From Limanda limanda (lineage: Eukaryota; Chordata; Actinopteri; Pleuronectiformes; Pleuronectidae), in contig NW_026870568.1 in NCBI RefSeq assembly GCF_963576545.1, positions 310,001 through 374,000 of the forward strand: a stretch of DNA of 64,000 nucleotides. Reading direction: 5' to 3'. Of the stretch, positions 38,494-50,952 are shown piece after piece. How positions within the stretch are numbered: position 1 is the stretch's first letter; each line of letters begins with the position of its first letter. Made by a program: the position numbers and the translations under genes. The notes under the pieces were generated by a model. It saw nothing but the letters and a program-made list of their open reading frames with translations. It made no database searches and had not been told where the DNA came from.

Positions 38494-40729
38494 TAGTGGG
38501 GGTAGAGCCTACTTGCAAGTCTCTCCGACCTTCATAAAAAAAGTTATTCAAGAATATCTCCTCAGATTTGGGGGAATTTCGTCGGTCGACCTCTTCCGAA
38601 GGTCGTACAAGCTCGGGGATGGTACCAATCGATCCGCAGGACCCAAATTAGTCCAGATGCAACCACTTTCCAAGTCTCTCCGACCTTCACAAAAAAAGTT
38701 ATTGAAGAATATCTCTTTCTCCTATGTGCTTTCATCCCTAACCCTAACCCTAACCCTTCCGAAAGTCGGAGAAGCTCAAGGATGGTACCGATCGATGCGC
38801 GCTACCCCATTTAGTGGGGGTAGAGCCTACTTGCAAGTCTCTCCGACCTTCACAAAAAAAGTTATTCAAGAATATCTCTTTTTCCTATGTGCTTTCATCC
38901 CTAACCCTAACCCTAACCCTTCCGAAAGTCGGAGAAGCTCAAGGATGGTACCGATCGATGCGCGCTACCCCATTTAGTGGGGGTAGAGCCTACTTGCAAG
39001 TCTCTCCGACCTTCACAAAAAAAGTTATTCAAGAATATCTCCTCAGATTTGGGGGAATTTCGTCGGTCGACCTCTTCCGAAGGTCGTACAAGCTCGGGGA
39101 TGGTACCAATCGATCCGCAGGACCCAAATTAGTCCAGATGCAACCACTTTCCAAGTCTCTCCGACCTTCACAAAAAAAGTTATTCAAGAATATCTCTTTC
39201 TCCTATGTGCTTTCATCCCTAACCCTAACCCTAACCCTTCCGAAAGTCGGAGAAGCTCAAGGATGGTACCGATCGATGCGCGCTACCCCATTTAGTGGGG
39301 GTAGAGCTTACTTGCAAGTCTCTCCGACCTTCACAAAAAAAGTTATTCAAGAATATCTCTTTCTCCTATGTGCTTTCATCCCTAACCCTAACCCTAACCC
39401 TTCCGAAAGTCGGAGAAGCTCAAGGATGGTACCGATCGATGCGCGCTACCCCATTTAGTGGGGGTAGAGCCTACTTGCAAGTCTCTCCGACCTTCACAAA
39501 AAAAGTTATTCAAGAATATCTCTTTCTCCTATGTGCTTTCATCCCTAACCCTAACCCTTCCGAAAGTCGGAGAAGCTCAAGGATGGTACCGATCGATGCG
39601 CGCTACCCCATTTAGTGGGGGTAGAGCCTACTTGCAAGTCTCTCCGACCTTCACAAAAAAAGTTATTCAAGAATATCTCCTCAGATTTGGGGGAATTTCG
39701 TCGGTCGACCTCTTCCGAAGGTCGTACAAGCTCGGGGATGGTACCAATCGTTCCGCAGGACCCAAATTAGTCCAGATGCAACCACTTTCCAAGTCTCTCC
39801 GACCTTCACAAAAAAAGTTATTGAAGAATATCTCTTTCTCCTATGTGCTTTCATCCCTAACCCTAACCCTAACCCTTCCGAAAGTCGGAGAAGCTCAAGG
39901 ATGGTACCGATCGATGCGCGCTACCCCATTTAGTGGGGGTAGAGCCTACTTGCAAGTCTCTCCGACCTTCACAAAAAAAGTTATTCAAGAATATCTCTTT
40001 TTCCTATGTGCTTTCATCCCTAACCCTAACCCTAACCCTTCCGAAAGTCGGAGAAGCTCAAGGATGGTACCGATCGATGCGCGCTACCCCATTTAGTGGG
40101 GGTAAAGCCTACTTGCAAGTCTCTCCGACCTTCACAAAAAAAGTTATTCAAGAATATCTCCTCAGATTTGGGGGAATTTCGTCGGTCGACCTCTTCCGAA
40201 GGTCGTACAAGCTCGAAGATGGTACCAATCGATCCGCAGGACCCAAATTAGTCCAGATGCAACCACTTTCCAAGTCTCTCCGACCTTCACAAAAAAAGTT
40301 ATTCAAGAATATCTCTTTCTCCTATGTGCTTTCATCCCTAACCCTAACCCTAACCCTTCCGAAAGTCGGAGAAGCTCAAGGATGGTACCGATCGATGCGC
40401 GCTACCCCATTTAGTGGGGGTAGAGCCTACTTGCAAGTCTCTCCGACCTTCATAAAAAAAGTTATTCAAGAATATCTCCTCAGATTTGGGGGAATTTCGT
40501 CGGTCGACCTCTTCCGAAGGTCGTACAAGCTCGGGGATGGTACCAATCGATCCGCAGGACCCAAATTAGTCCAGATGCAACCACTTTCCAAGTCTCTCCG
40601 ACCTTCACAAAAAAAGTTATTGAAGAATATCTCTTTCTCCTATGTGCTTTCATCCCTAACCCTAACCCTAACCCTTCCGAAAGTCGGAGAAGCTCAAGGA
40701 TGGTACCGATCGATGCGCGCTACCCCATT
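37377..40729 (+). repeat. 3.35 kb segment matching 27929-31275
   Basis: Starts with A+(A-B)4, then a trimer, A, a 157 bp trimer start and A+(A-B)2. The offset to the left copy is 9448 bp at first and 9454 bp after a two- versus three-hexamer A. Shared marks are GAGCTTACTTG (about 29851 and 39305), CTCGAAGATGG and the CATAAAAAAAG cores. A private change, AATCGTTCC, lies near 39748. Confidence 0.87.
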
Positions 40730-40914
40730 TAGTGGGGGTAGAGCCTACTTGCAAGTCTCTCCGACCTTCACAAAAAAAGTTATTCAAGAATATCTCTTTT
40801 TCCTATGTGCTTTCATCCCTAACCCTAACCCTAACCCTTACGAAAGTCGGAGAAGCTCAAGGATGGTACCGATCGATGTGCGCTACCCCATTTAGTGGGG
40901 GTAGAGCCTACTTG
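40271..40914 (+). repeat. 644 bp unit, copy 1 (A-B-A-A)
   Basis: Phased from the core. It contains CATAAAAAAAG near 40451, TTATTGAAG near 40619, CCTTACGAAAG near 40838 and GATGTGCGC near 40876. The same four marks recur 644 bp to the right. Confidence 0.85.
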
Positions 40915-41558
40915 CAAGTCTCTCCGACCTTCACAAAAAAAGTTATTCAAGAATATCTCTTTCTCCTATGTGCTTTCATCCCTAACCCTAACCCTAACCC
41001 TTCCGAAAGTCGGAGAAGCTCAAGGATGGTACCGATCGATGCGCGCTACCCCATTTAGTGGGGGTAGAGCCTACTTGCAAGTCTCTCCGACCTTCATAAA
41101 AAAAGTTATTCAAGAATATCTCCTCAGATTTGGGGGAATTTCGTCGGTCGACCTCTTCCGAAGGTCGTACAAGCTCGGGGATGGTACCAATCGATCCGCA
41201 GGACCCAAATTAGTCCAGATGCAACCACTTTCCAAGTCTCTCCGACCTTCACAAAAAAAGTTATTGAAGAATATCTCTTTCTCCTATGTGCTTTCATCCC
41301 TAACCCTAACCCTAACCCTTCCGAAAGTCGGAGAAGCTCAAGGATGGTACCGATCGATGCGCGCTACCCCATTTAGTGGGGGTAGAGCCTACTTGCAAGT
41401 CTCTCCGACCTTCACAAAAAAAGTTATTCAAGAATATCTCTTTTTCCTATGTGCTTTCATCCCTAACCCTAACCCTAACCCTTACGAAAGTCGGAGAAGC
41501 TCAAGGATGGTACCGATCGATGTGCGCTACCCCATTTAGTGGGGGTAGAGCCTACTTG
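40915..41558 (+). repeat. 644 bp unit, copy 2 (A-B-A-A)
   Basis: Tandem duplicate of the preceding unit. CCTTACGAAAG is near 41482 and GATGTGCGC near 41520. The TTACG change is seen only in these two copies, so the event is local and recent. Confidence 0.85.
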
Positions 41559-44246
41559 CAAGTCTCTCCGACCTTCACAAAAAAAGTTATTCAAGAATAT
41601 CTCCTCAGATTTGGGGGAATTTCGTCGGTCGACCTCTTCCGAAGGTCGTACAAGCTCGGGGATGGTACCAATCGATCCGCAGGACCCAAATTAGTCCAGA
41701 TGCAACCACTTTCCAAGTCTCTCCGACCTTCACAAAAAAAGTTATTCAAGAATATCTCTTTCTCCTATGTGCTTTCATCCCTAACCCTAACCCTAACCCT
41801 TCCGAAAGTCGGAGAAGCTCAAGGATGGTACCGATCGATGCGCGCTACCCCATTTAGTGGGGGTAGAGCCTACTTGCAAGTCTCTCCGACCTTCACAAAA
41901 AAAGTTATTCAAGAATATCTCTTTCTCCTATGTGCTTTCATCCCTAACCCTAACCCTAACCCTTCCGAAAGTCGGAGAAGCTCAAGGATGGTACCGATCG
42001 ATGCGCGCTACCCCATTTAGTGGGGGTAGAGCCTACTTGCAAGTCTCTCCGACCTTCACAAAAAAAGTTATTCAAGAATATCTCTTTCTCCTATGTGCTT
42101 TCATCCCTAACCCTAACCCTTCCGAAAGTCGGAGAAGCTCAAGGATGGTACCGATCGATGCGCGCTACCCCATTTAGTGGGGGTAGAGCCTACTTGCAAG
42201 TCTCTCCGACCTTCACAAAAAAAGTTATTCAAGAATATCTCCTCAGATTTGGGGGAATTTCGTCGGTCGACCTCTTCCGAAGGTCGTACAAGCTCGGGGA
42301 TGGTACCAATCGATCCGCAGGACCCAAATTAGTCCAGATGCAACCACTTTCCAAGTCTCTCCGACCTTCACAAAAAAAGTTATTGAAGAATATCTCTTTC
42401 TCCTATGTGCTTTCATCCCTAACCCTAACCCTAACCCTTCCGAAAGTCGGAGAAGCTCAAGGATGGTACCGATCGATGCGCGCTACCCCATTTAGTGGGG
42501 GTAGAGCCTACTTGCAAGTCTCTCCGACCTTCACAAAAAAAGTTATTCAAGAATATCTCTTTTTCCTATGTGCTTTCATCCCTAACCTGAACCCTAACCC
42601 TTCCGAAAGTCGGATAAGCTCAAGGATGGTACCGATCGATGCGCGCTACCCCATTTAGTGGGGGTAAAGCCTACTTGCAAGTCTCTCCGACCTTCACAAA
42701 AAAAGTTATTCAAGAATATCTCCTCAGATTTGGGGGAATTTCGTCGGTCGACCTCTTCCGAAGGTCGTACAAGCTCGGGGATGGCACCAATCGATCCGCA
42801 GGACCCAAATTAGTCCAGATGCAACCACTTTTCAAGTCTCTCCGACCTTCACAAAAAAAGTTATTCAAGAATATCTCTTTACTCCTATGTGCTTTCATCC
42901 CTAACCCTAACCCTAACCCTTCCGAAAGTCGGAGAAGCTCAAGGATGGTACCGATCGATGCGCGCTACCCCATTTAGTGGGGGTAGAGCCTACTTGCAAG
43001 TCTCTCCGACCTTCACAAAAAAAGTTATTCAAGAATATCTCCTCAGATTTGGGGGAATTCTGTCGGTCGACCTCTTCCGAAGGTCGTACAAGCTCGGGGA
43101 TGGTACCAATCGATCTGCAGGACCCAAATTAGTCCAGATGCAACCACTTTCCAAGTCTCTCCGACCTTCACAAAAAAAGTTATTCAAGAATATCTCTTTC
43201 TCCTATGTGCTTTCATCCCTAACCCTAACCCTAACCCTTCCGAAAGTCGGAGAAGCTCAAGGATGGTACCGATCGATGCGCGCTACCCCATTTAGTGGGG
43301 GTAGAGCCTACTTGCAAGTCTCTCCGACCTTCACAAAAAAAGTTATTCAAGAATATCTCCTCAGATTTGGGGGAATTTCGTCGGTCGACCTCTTCCGAAG
43401 GTCGTACAAGCTCGGAGATGGTACCAATCGATCCGCAGGACCCAAATTAGTCCAGATGCAACCACTTTCCAAGTCTCTCCGACCTTCACAAAAAAAGTTA
43501 TTCAAGAATATCTCTTTCTCCTATGTGCTTTCATCCCTAACCCTAACCCTAACCCTTCCGAAAGTCGGAGAAGCTCAAGGATGGTACCGATCGATGCGCG
43601 CTACCCCATTTAGTGGGGGTAGAGCCTACTTGCAAGTCTCTCCGACCTTCATAAAAAAGGTTATTCAAGAATATCTCCTCAGATTTGGGGGAATTTCGTC
43701 GGTCGACCTCTTCCGAAGGTCGTACAAGCTCGGGGATGGTACCAATCGATCCGCAGGACCCAAATTAGTCCAGATGCAACCACTTTCCAAGTCTCTCCGA
43801 CCTTCACAAAAAAAGTTATTGAAGAATATCTCTTTCTCCTATGTGCTTTCATCCCTAACCCTAACCCTAACCCTTCCGAAAGTCGGAGAAGCTCAAGGAT
43901 GGTACCGATCGATGCGCGCTACCCCATTTAGTGGGGGTAGAGCCTACTTGCAAGTCTCTCCGACCTTCACAAAAAAAGTTATTCAAGAATATCTCCTCAG
44001 ATTTGGGGGAATTTCGTCGGTCGACCTCTTCCGAAGGTCGTACAAGCTCGGGGATGGTACCAATCGATCTGCAGGACCCAAATTAGTCCAGATGCAACCA
44101 CTTTCCAAGTCTCTCCGACCTTCACAAAAAAAGTTATTCAAGAATATCTCTTTCTCCTATGTGCTTTCATCCCTAACCCTAACCCTAACCCTTCCGAAAG
44201 TCGGAGAAGCTCAAGGATGGTACCGATCGATGCGCGCTACCCCATT
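41559..44246 (+). repeat. Trimers leading into five A-B dimers
   Basis: Covers the rest of the 41374 trimer, A, a 157 bp trimer start (42018), A at 42493, then five dimers from 42656 to 44246, the longest dimer run in the window. The first dimer is 319 bp because of a single inserted A at 42881. CCTGAA replaces one telomeric hexamer near 42586, and the neighbouring hairpin reads TCGGATAAG. Confidence 0.87.
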
Positions 44247-46001
44247 TAGTGGGGGTAGAGCCTACTTGCAAGTCTCTCCGACCTTCACAAAAAAAGTTAT
44301 TCAAGAATATCTCTTTCTCCTATGTGCTTTCATCCCTAACCCTAACCCTAACCCTTCCGAAAGTCGGAGAAGCTCAAGGATGGTACCGATCGATGCGCGC
44401 TACCCCATTTAGTGGGGGTAGAGCCTACTTGCAAGTCTCTCCGACCTTCACAAAAAAAGTTATTCAAGAATATCTCTTTCTCCTATGTGCTTTCATCCCT
44501 AACCCTAACCCTTCCGAAAGTCGGAGAAGCTCAAGGATAGTACCGATCGATGCGCGCTACCCCATTTAGTGGGGGTAGAGCCTACTTGCAAGTCTCTCCG
44601 ACCTTCACAAAAAAAGTTATTCAAGAATATCTCCTCAGATTTGGGGGAATTTCGTCGGTCGACCTCTTCCGAAGGTCGTACAAGCTCGGGGATGGTACCA
44701 ATCGATCCGCAGGACCCAAATTAGTCCAGATGCAACCACTTTCCAAGTCTCTCCGACCTTCACAAAAAAAGTTATTGAAGAATATCTCTTTCTCCTATGT
44801 GCTTTCATCCCTAACCCTAACCCTAACCCTTCCGAAAGTCGGAGAAGCTCAAGGATGGTACCGATCGATGCGCGCTACCCCATTTAGTGGGGGTAGAGCC
44901 TACTTGCAAGTCTCTCCGACCTTCACAAAAAAAGTTATTCAAGAATATCTCTTTTTCCTATGTGCTTTCATCCCTAACCCTAACCCTAACCCTTCCGAAA
45001 GTCGGAGAAGCTCAAGGATGGTACCGATCGATGCGCGCTACCCCATTTAGTGGGGGTAGAGCCTACTTGCAAGTCTCTCCGACCTTCACAAAAAAAGTTA
45101 TTCAAGAATATCTCCTCAGATTTGGGGGAATTTCGTCGGTCGACCTCTTCCGAAGGTCGTACAAGCTCGGTGATGGTACCAATCGATCCGCAGGACCCAA
45201 ATTAGTCCAGATGCAACCACTTTCCAAGTCTCTCCGACCTTCACAAAAAAAGTTATTCAAGAATATCTCTTTCTCCTATGTGCTTTCATCCCTAACCCTA
45301 ACCCTAACCCTTCCGAAAGTCGGAGAAGCTCAAGGATGGTACCGATGGATGCGCGCTACCCCATTTAGTGGGGGTAGAGCCTACTTGCAAGTCTCTCCGA
45401 CCTTCACAAAAAAAGTTATTCAAGAATATCTCCTCAGATTTGGGGGAATTCTGTCGGTCGACCTCTTCCGAAGGTCGTACAAGCTCGGGGATGGTACCAA
45501 TCGATCTGCAGGACCCAAATTAGTCCAGATGCAACCACTTTCCAAGTCTCTCCGACCTTCACAAAAAAAGTTATTCAAGAATATCTCTTTCTCCTATGTG
45601 CTTTCATCCCTAACCCTAACCCTAACCCTTCCGAAAGTCGGAGAAGCTCAAAGATGGTACCGGTCGATGCGTGCTACCCCATTTAGTGGGGGTAGAGCCT
45701 ACTTGCAAGTCTCTCCGACCTTCACAAAAAAAGTTATTCAAGAATATCTCCTCAGATTTGGGGGAATTTCGTCGGTCGACCTCTTCCGAAGGTCGTACAA
45801 GCTCGAAGATGGTACCAATCGATCCGCAGGACCCAAATTAGTCCAGATGCAACCACTTTCCAAGTCTCTCCGACCTTCACAAAAAAAGTTATTGAAGAAT
45901 ATCTCTTTCTCCTATGTGCTTTCATCCCTAACCCTAACCCTAACCCTTCCGAAAGTCGGAGAAGCTCAAGGATGGTACCGATCGATGCGCGCTACCCCAT
46001 T
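44247..46001 (+). repeat. Segment repeated 17,397 bp to the right
   Basis: A, a 157 bp trimer start, then A+(A-B)3. It matches 61644-63398 at a constant 17,397 bp offset, including GGATAGTACC near 44535 and CTCGGTGATGG near 45167. The 44885-46001 part (1117 bp) is also duplicated in tandem into the next block, where CTCGGTGATGG recurs near 46284. Confidence 0.87.
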
Positions 46002-49000
46002 TAGTGGGGGTAGAGCCTACTTGCAAGTCTCTCCGACCTTCACAAAAAAAGTTATTCAAGAATATCTCTTTTTCCTATGTGCTTTCATCCCTAACCCTAA
46101 CCCTAACCCTTCCGAAAGTCGGAGAAGCTCAAGGATGGTACCGATCGATGCGCGCTACCCCATTTAGTGGGGGTAGAGCCTACTTGCAAGTCTCTCCGAC
46201 CTTCACAAAAAAAGTTATTCAAGAATATCTCCTCAGATTTGGGGGAATTTCGTCGGTCGACCTCTTCCGAAGGTCGTACAAGCTCGGTGATGGTACCAAT
46301 CGATCCGCAGGACCCAAATTAGTCCAGATGCAACCACTTTCCAAGTCTCTCCGACCTTCACAAAAAAAGTTATTCAAGAATATCTCTTTCTCCTATGTGC
46401 TTTCATCCCTAACCCTAACCCTAACCCTTCCGAAAGTCGGAGAAGCTCAAGGATGGTACCGATGGATGCGCGCTACCCCATTTAGTGGGGGTAGAGCCTA
46501 CTTGCAAGTCTCTCCGACCTTCACAAAAAAAGTTATTCAAGAATATCTCCTCAGATTTGGGGGAATTCTGTCGGTCGACCTCTTCCGAAGGTCGTACAAG
46601 CTCGGGGATGGTACCAATCGATCTGCAGGACCCAAATTAGTCCAGATGCAACCACTTTCCAAGTCTCTCCGACCTTCACAAAAAAAGTTATTCAAGAATA
46701 TCTCTTTCTCCTATGTGCTTTCATCCCTAACCCTAACCCTAACCCTTCCGAAAGTCGGAGAAGCTCAAAGATGGTACCGGTCGATGCGTGCTACCCCATT
46801 TAGTGGGGGTAGAGCCTACTTGCAAGTCTCTCCGACCTTCACAAAAAAAGTTATTCAAGAATATCTCCTCAGATTTGGGGGAATTTCGTCGGTCGACCTC
46901 TTCCGAAGGTCGTACAAGCTCGAAGATGGTACCAATCGATCCGCAGGACCCAAATTAGTCCAGATGCAACCACTTTCCAAGTCTCTCCGACCTTCACAAA
47001 AAAAGTTATTCAAGAATATCTCTTTCTCCTATGTGCTTTCATCCCTAACCCTAACCCTAACCCTTCCGAAAGTCGGAGAAGCTCAAGGATGGTACCGATC
47101 GATGCGCGCTACCCCATTTAGTGGGGGTAGAGCCTACTTGCAAGTCTCTCCGACCTTCATAAAAAAAGTTATTCAAGAATATCTCCTCAGATTTGGGGGA
47201 ATTTCGTCGGTCGACCTCTTCCGAAGGTCGTACAAGCTCGGGGATGGTACCAATCGATCCGCAGGACCCAAATTAGTCCAGATGCAACCACTTTCCAAGT
47301 CTCTCCGACCTTCACAAAAAAAGTTATTGAAGAATATCTCTTTCTCCTATGTGCTTTCATCCCTAACCCTAACCCTAACCCTTCCGAAAGTCGGAGAAGC
47401 TCAAGGATGGTACCGATCGATGCGCGCTACCCCATTTAGTGGGGGTAGAGCCTACTTGCAAGTCTCTCCGACCTTCACAAAAAAAGTTATTCAAGAATAT
47501 CTCTTTTTCCTATGTGCTTTCATCCCTAACCCTAACCCTAACCCTTCCGAAAGTCGGAGAAGCTCAAGGATGGTACCGATCGATGCGCGCTACCCCATTT
47601 AGTGGGGGTAGAGCCTACTTGCAAGTCTCTCCGACCTTCACAAAAAAAGTTATTCAAGAATATCTCCTCAGATTTGGGGGAATTTCGTCGGTCGACCTCT
47701 TCCGAAGGTCGTACAAGCTCGGGGATGGTACCAATCGATCCGCAGGACCCAAATTAGTCCAGATGCAACCACTTTCCAAGTCTCTCCGACCTTCACAAAA
47801 AAAGTTATTCAAGAATATCTCTTTCTCCTATGTGCTTTCATCCCTAACCCTAACCCTAACCCTTCCGAAAGTCGGAGAAGCTCAAGGATGGTACCGATCG
47901 ATGCGCGCTACCCCATTTAGTGGGGGTAGAGCCTACTTGCAAGTCTCTCCGACCTTCACAAAAAAAGTTATTCAAGAATATCTCTTTCTCCTATGTGCTT
48001 TCATCCCTAACCCTAACCCTAACCCTTCCGAAAGTCGGAGAAGCTCAAGGATGGTACCGATCGATGCGCGCTACCCCATTTAGTGGGGGTAGAGCCTACT
48101 TGCAAGTCTCTCCGACCTTCACAAAAAAAGTTATTCAAGAATATCTCTTTCTCCTATGTGCTTTCATCCCTAACCCTAACCCTTCCGAAAGTCGGAGAAG
48201 CTCAAGGATGGTACCGATCGATGCGCGCTACCCCATTTAGTGGGGGTAGAGCCTACTTGCAAGTCTCTCCGACCTTCACAAAAAAAGTTATTCAAGAATA
48301 TCTCCTCAGATTTGGGGGAATTTCGTCGGTCGACCTCTTCCGAAGGTCGTACAAGCTCGGGGATGGTACCAATCGATCCGCAGGACCCAAATTAGTCCAG
48401 ATGCAACCACTTTCCAAGTCTCTCCGACCTTCACAAAAAAAGTTATTGAAGAATATCTCTTTCTCCTATGTGCTTTCATCCCTAACCCTAACCCTAACCC
48501 TTCCGAAAGTCGGAGAAGCTCAAGGATGGTACCGATCGATGCGCGCTACCCCATTTAGTGGGGGTAGAGCCTACTTGCAAGTCTCTCCGACCTTCACAAA
48601 AAAAGTTATTCAAGAATATCTCTTTTTCCTATGTGCTTTCATCCCTAACCCTAACCCTAACCCTTCCGAAAGTCGGAAAAGCTCAAGGATGGTACCGATC
48701 GATGCGCGCTACCCCATTTAGTGGGGGTAAAGCCTACTTGCAAGTCTCTCCGACCTTCACAAAAAAAGTTATTCAAGAATATCTCCTCAGATTTGGGGGA
48801 ATTTCGTTGGTCGACCTCTTCCGAAGGTCGTACAAGCTCGAAGATGGTACCAATCGATCCGCAGGACCCAAATTAGTCCAGATGCAACCACTTTCCAAGT
48901 CTCTCCGACCTTCACAAAAAAAGTTATTGAAGAATATCTCTTTCTCCTATGTGCTTTCATCCCTAACCCTAACCCTAACCCTTCCGAAAGTCGGAGAAGC

Positions 49001-50952
49001 TCAATGATGGTACCGATCGATGCGCGCTACCCCATTTAGTGGGGGTAGAGCCTACTTGCAAGTCTCTCCGACCTTCACAAAAAAAGTTATTCAAGAATAT
49101 CTCTTTTTCCTATGTGCTTTCATCCCTAACCCTAACCCTAACCCTTCCGAAAGTCGGAGAAGCTCAAGGATGGTACCGATCGATGCGCGCTACCCCATTT
49201 AGTGGGGGTAAAGCCTACTTGCAAGTCTCTCCGACCTTCACAAAAAAAGTTATTCAAGAATATCTCCTCAGATTTGGGGGAATTTCGTTGGTCGACCTCT
49301 TCCGAAGGTCGTACAAGCTCGAAGATGGTACCAATCGATCCGCAGGACCCAAATTAGTCCAGATGCAACCACTTTCCAAGTCTCTCCGACCTTCACAAAA
49401 AAAGTTATTGAAGAATATCTCTTTCTCCTATGTGCTTTCATCCCTAACCCTAACCCTAACCCTTCCGAAAGTCGGAGAAGCTCAAGGATGGTACCGATCG
49501 ATGCGCGCTACCCCATTTAGTGGGGGTAGAGCCTACTTGCAAGTCTCTCCGACCTTCACAAAAAAAGTTATTCAAGAATATCTCTTTTTCCTATGTGCTT
49601 TCATCCCTAACCTGAACCCTAACCCTTCCGAAAGTCGGAGAAGCTCAAGGATGGTACCGATCGATGCGCGCTACCCCATTTAGTGGGGGTAAAGCCTACT
49701 TGCAAGTCTCTCCGACCTTCACAAAAAAAGTTATTCAAGAATATCTCCTCAGATTTGGGGGAATTTCGTCGGTCGACCTCTTCCGAAGGTCGTACAAGCT
49801 CGGGGATGGTACCAATCGATCCGCAGGACCCAAATTAGTCCAGATGCAACCACTTTTCAAGTCTCTCCGACCTTCACAAAAAAAGTTTTTCAAGAATATC
49901 TCTTTCTCCTATGTGCTTTCATCCCTAACCCTAACCCTAACCCTTCCGAAAGTCGGAGAAGCTCAAGGATGGTACCGATCGATGCGCGCTACCCCATTTA
50001 GTGGGGGTAGAGCCTACTTGCAAGTCTCTCCGACCTTCACAAAAAAAGTTATTCAAGAATATCTCCTCAGATTTGGGGGAATTCTGTCGGTCGACCTCTT
50101 CCGAAGGTCGTACAAGCTCGGGGATGGTACCAATCGATCTGCAGGACCCAAATTAGTCCAGATGCAACCACTTTCCAAGTCTCTCCGACCTTCACAAAAA
50201 AAGTTATTCAAGAATATCTCTTTCTCCTATGTGCTTTCATCCCTAACCCTAACCCTAACCCTTCCGAAAGTCGGAGAAGCTCAAGGATGGTACCGATCGA
50301 TGCGCGCTACCCCATTTAGTGGGGGTAGAGCCTACTTGCAAGTCTCTCCGACCTTCACAAAAAAAGTTATTCAAGAATATCTCCTCAGATTTGGGGGAAT
50401 TTCGTCGGTCGACCTCTTCCGAAGGTCGTACAAGCTCGGAGATGGTACCAATCGATCCGCAGGACCCAAATTAGTCCAGATGCAACCACTTTCCAAGTCT
50501 CTCCGACCTTCACAAAAAAAGTTATTCAAGAATATCTCTTTCTCCTATGTGCTTTCATCCCTAACCCTAACCCTAACCCTTCCGAAAGTCGGAGAAGCTC
50601 AAGGATAGTACCGATCGATGCGCGCTACCCCATTTAGTGGGGGTAGAGCCTACTTGCAAGTCTCTCCGACATTCACAAAAAAAGTTATTCAAGAATATCT
50701 CCTCAGATTTGGGGGAATTTCGTCGGTCGACCTCTTCCGAAGGTCGTACAAGCTCGGGGATGGTACCAATCGATCTGCAGGACCCAAATTAGTCCAGATG
50801 CAACCACTTTCCAAGTCTCTCCGACCTTCACAAAAAAAGTTATTGAAGAATATCTCTTTCTCCTATGTGCTTTCATCCCTAACCCTAACCCTAACCCTTC
50901 CGAAAGTCGGAGAAGCTCAAGGATGGTACCGATCGATGCGCGCTACCCCATT
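46002..50952 (+). repeat. 4951 bp super-repeat, copy 1
   Basis: The order is A+(A-B)4, trimer, A, a 157 bp trimer start, two trimers, A+(A-B)4. The two trimers at 48556 and 49037 are a local 481 bp duplication sharing CGTTGGTCG (about 48805 and 49286) and CTCGAAGATGG. The final block carries CCTGAA near 49611 and a GTTTTTCAAG core near 49885. Confidence 0.88.

Noticed and set aside
37379..38977. Long open frames on the + strand, up to 532 codons (also 46004-47602, 50955-52553, 57659-59257)
   Set aside because: They exist because the A-B dimer is 318 bp (106 codons) with no stop in one frame. They break wherever A follows A, begin with GTG inside the satellite, overlap each other in different frames and translate the telomeric tract. 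Nothing resembles a known protein family. Transcripts could exist, but no coding gene is supported.
42710..42898. 62-codon open frame on the - strand
   Set aside because: It lies wholly within monomers and exists only because of the single-base insertion at 42881. It does not recur in other copies.
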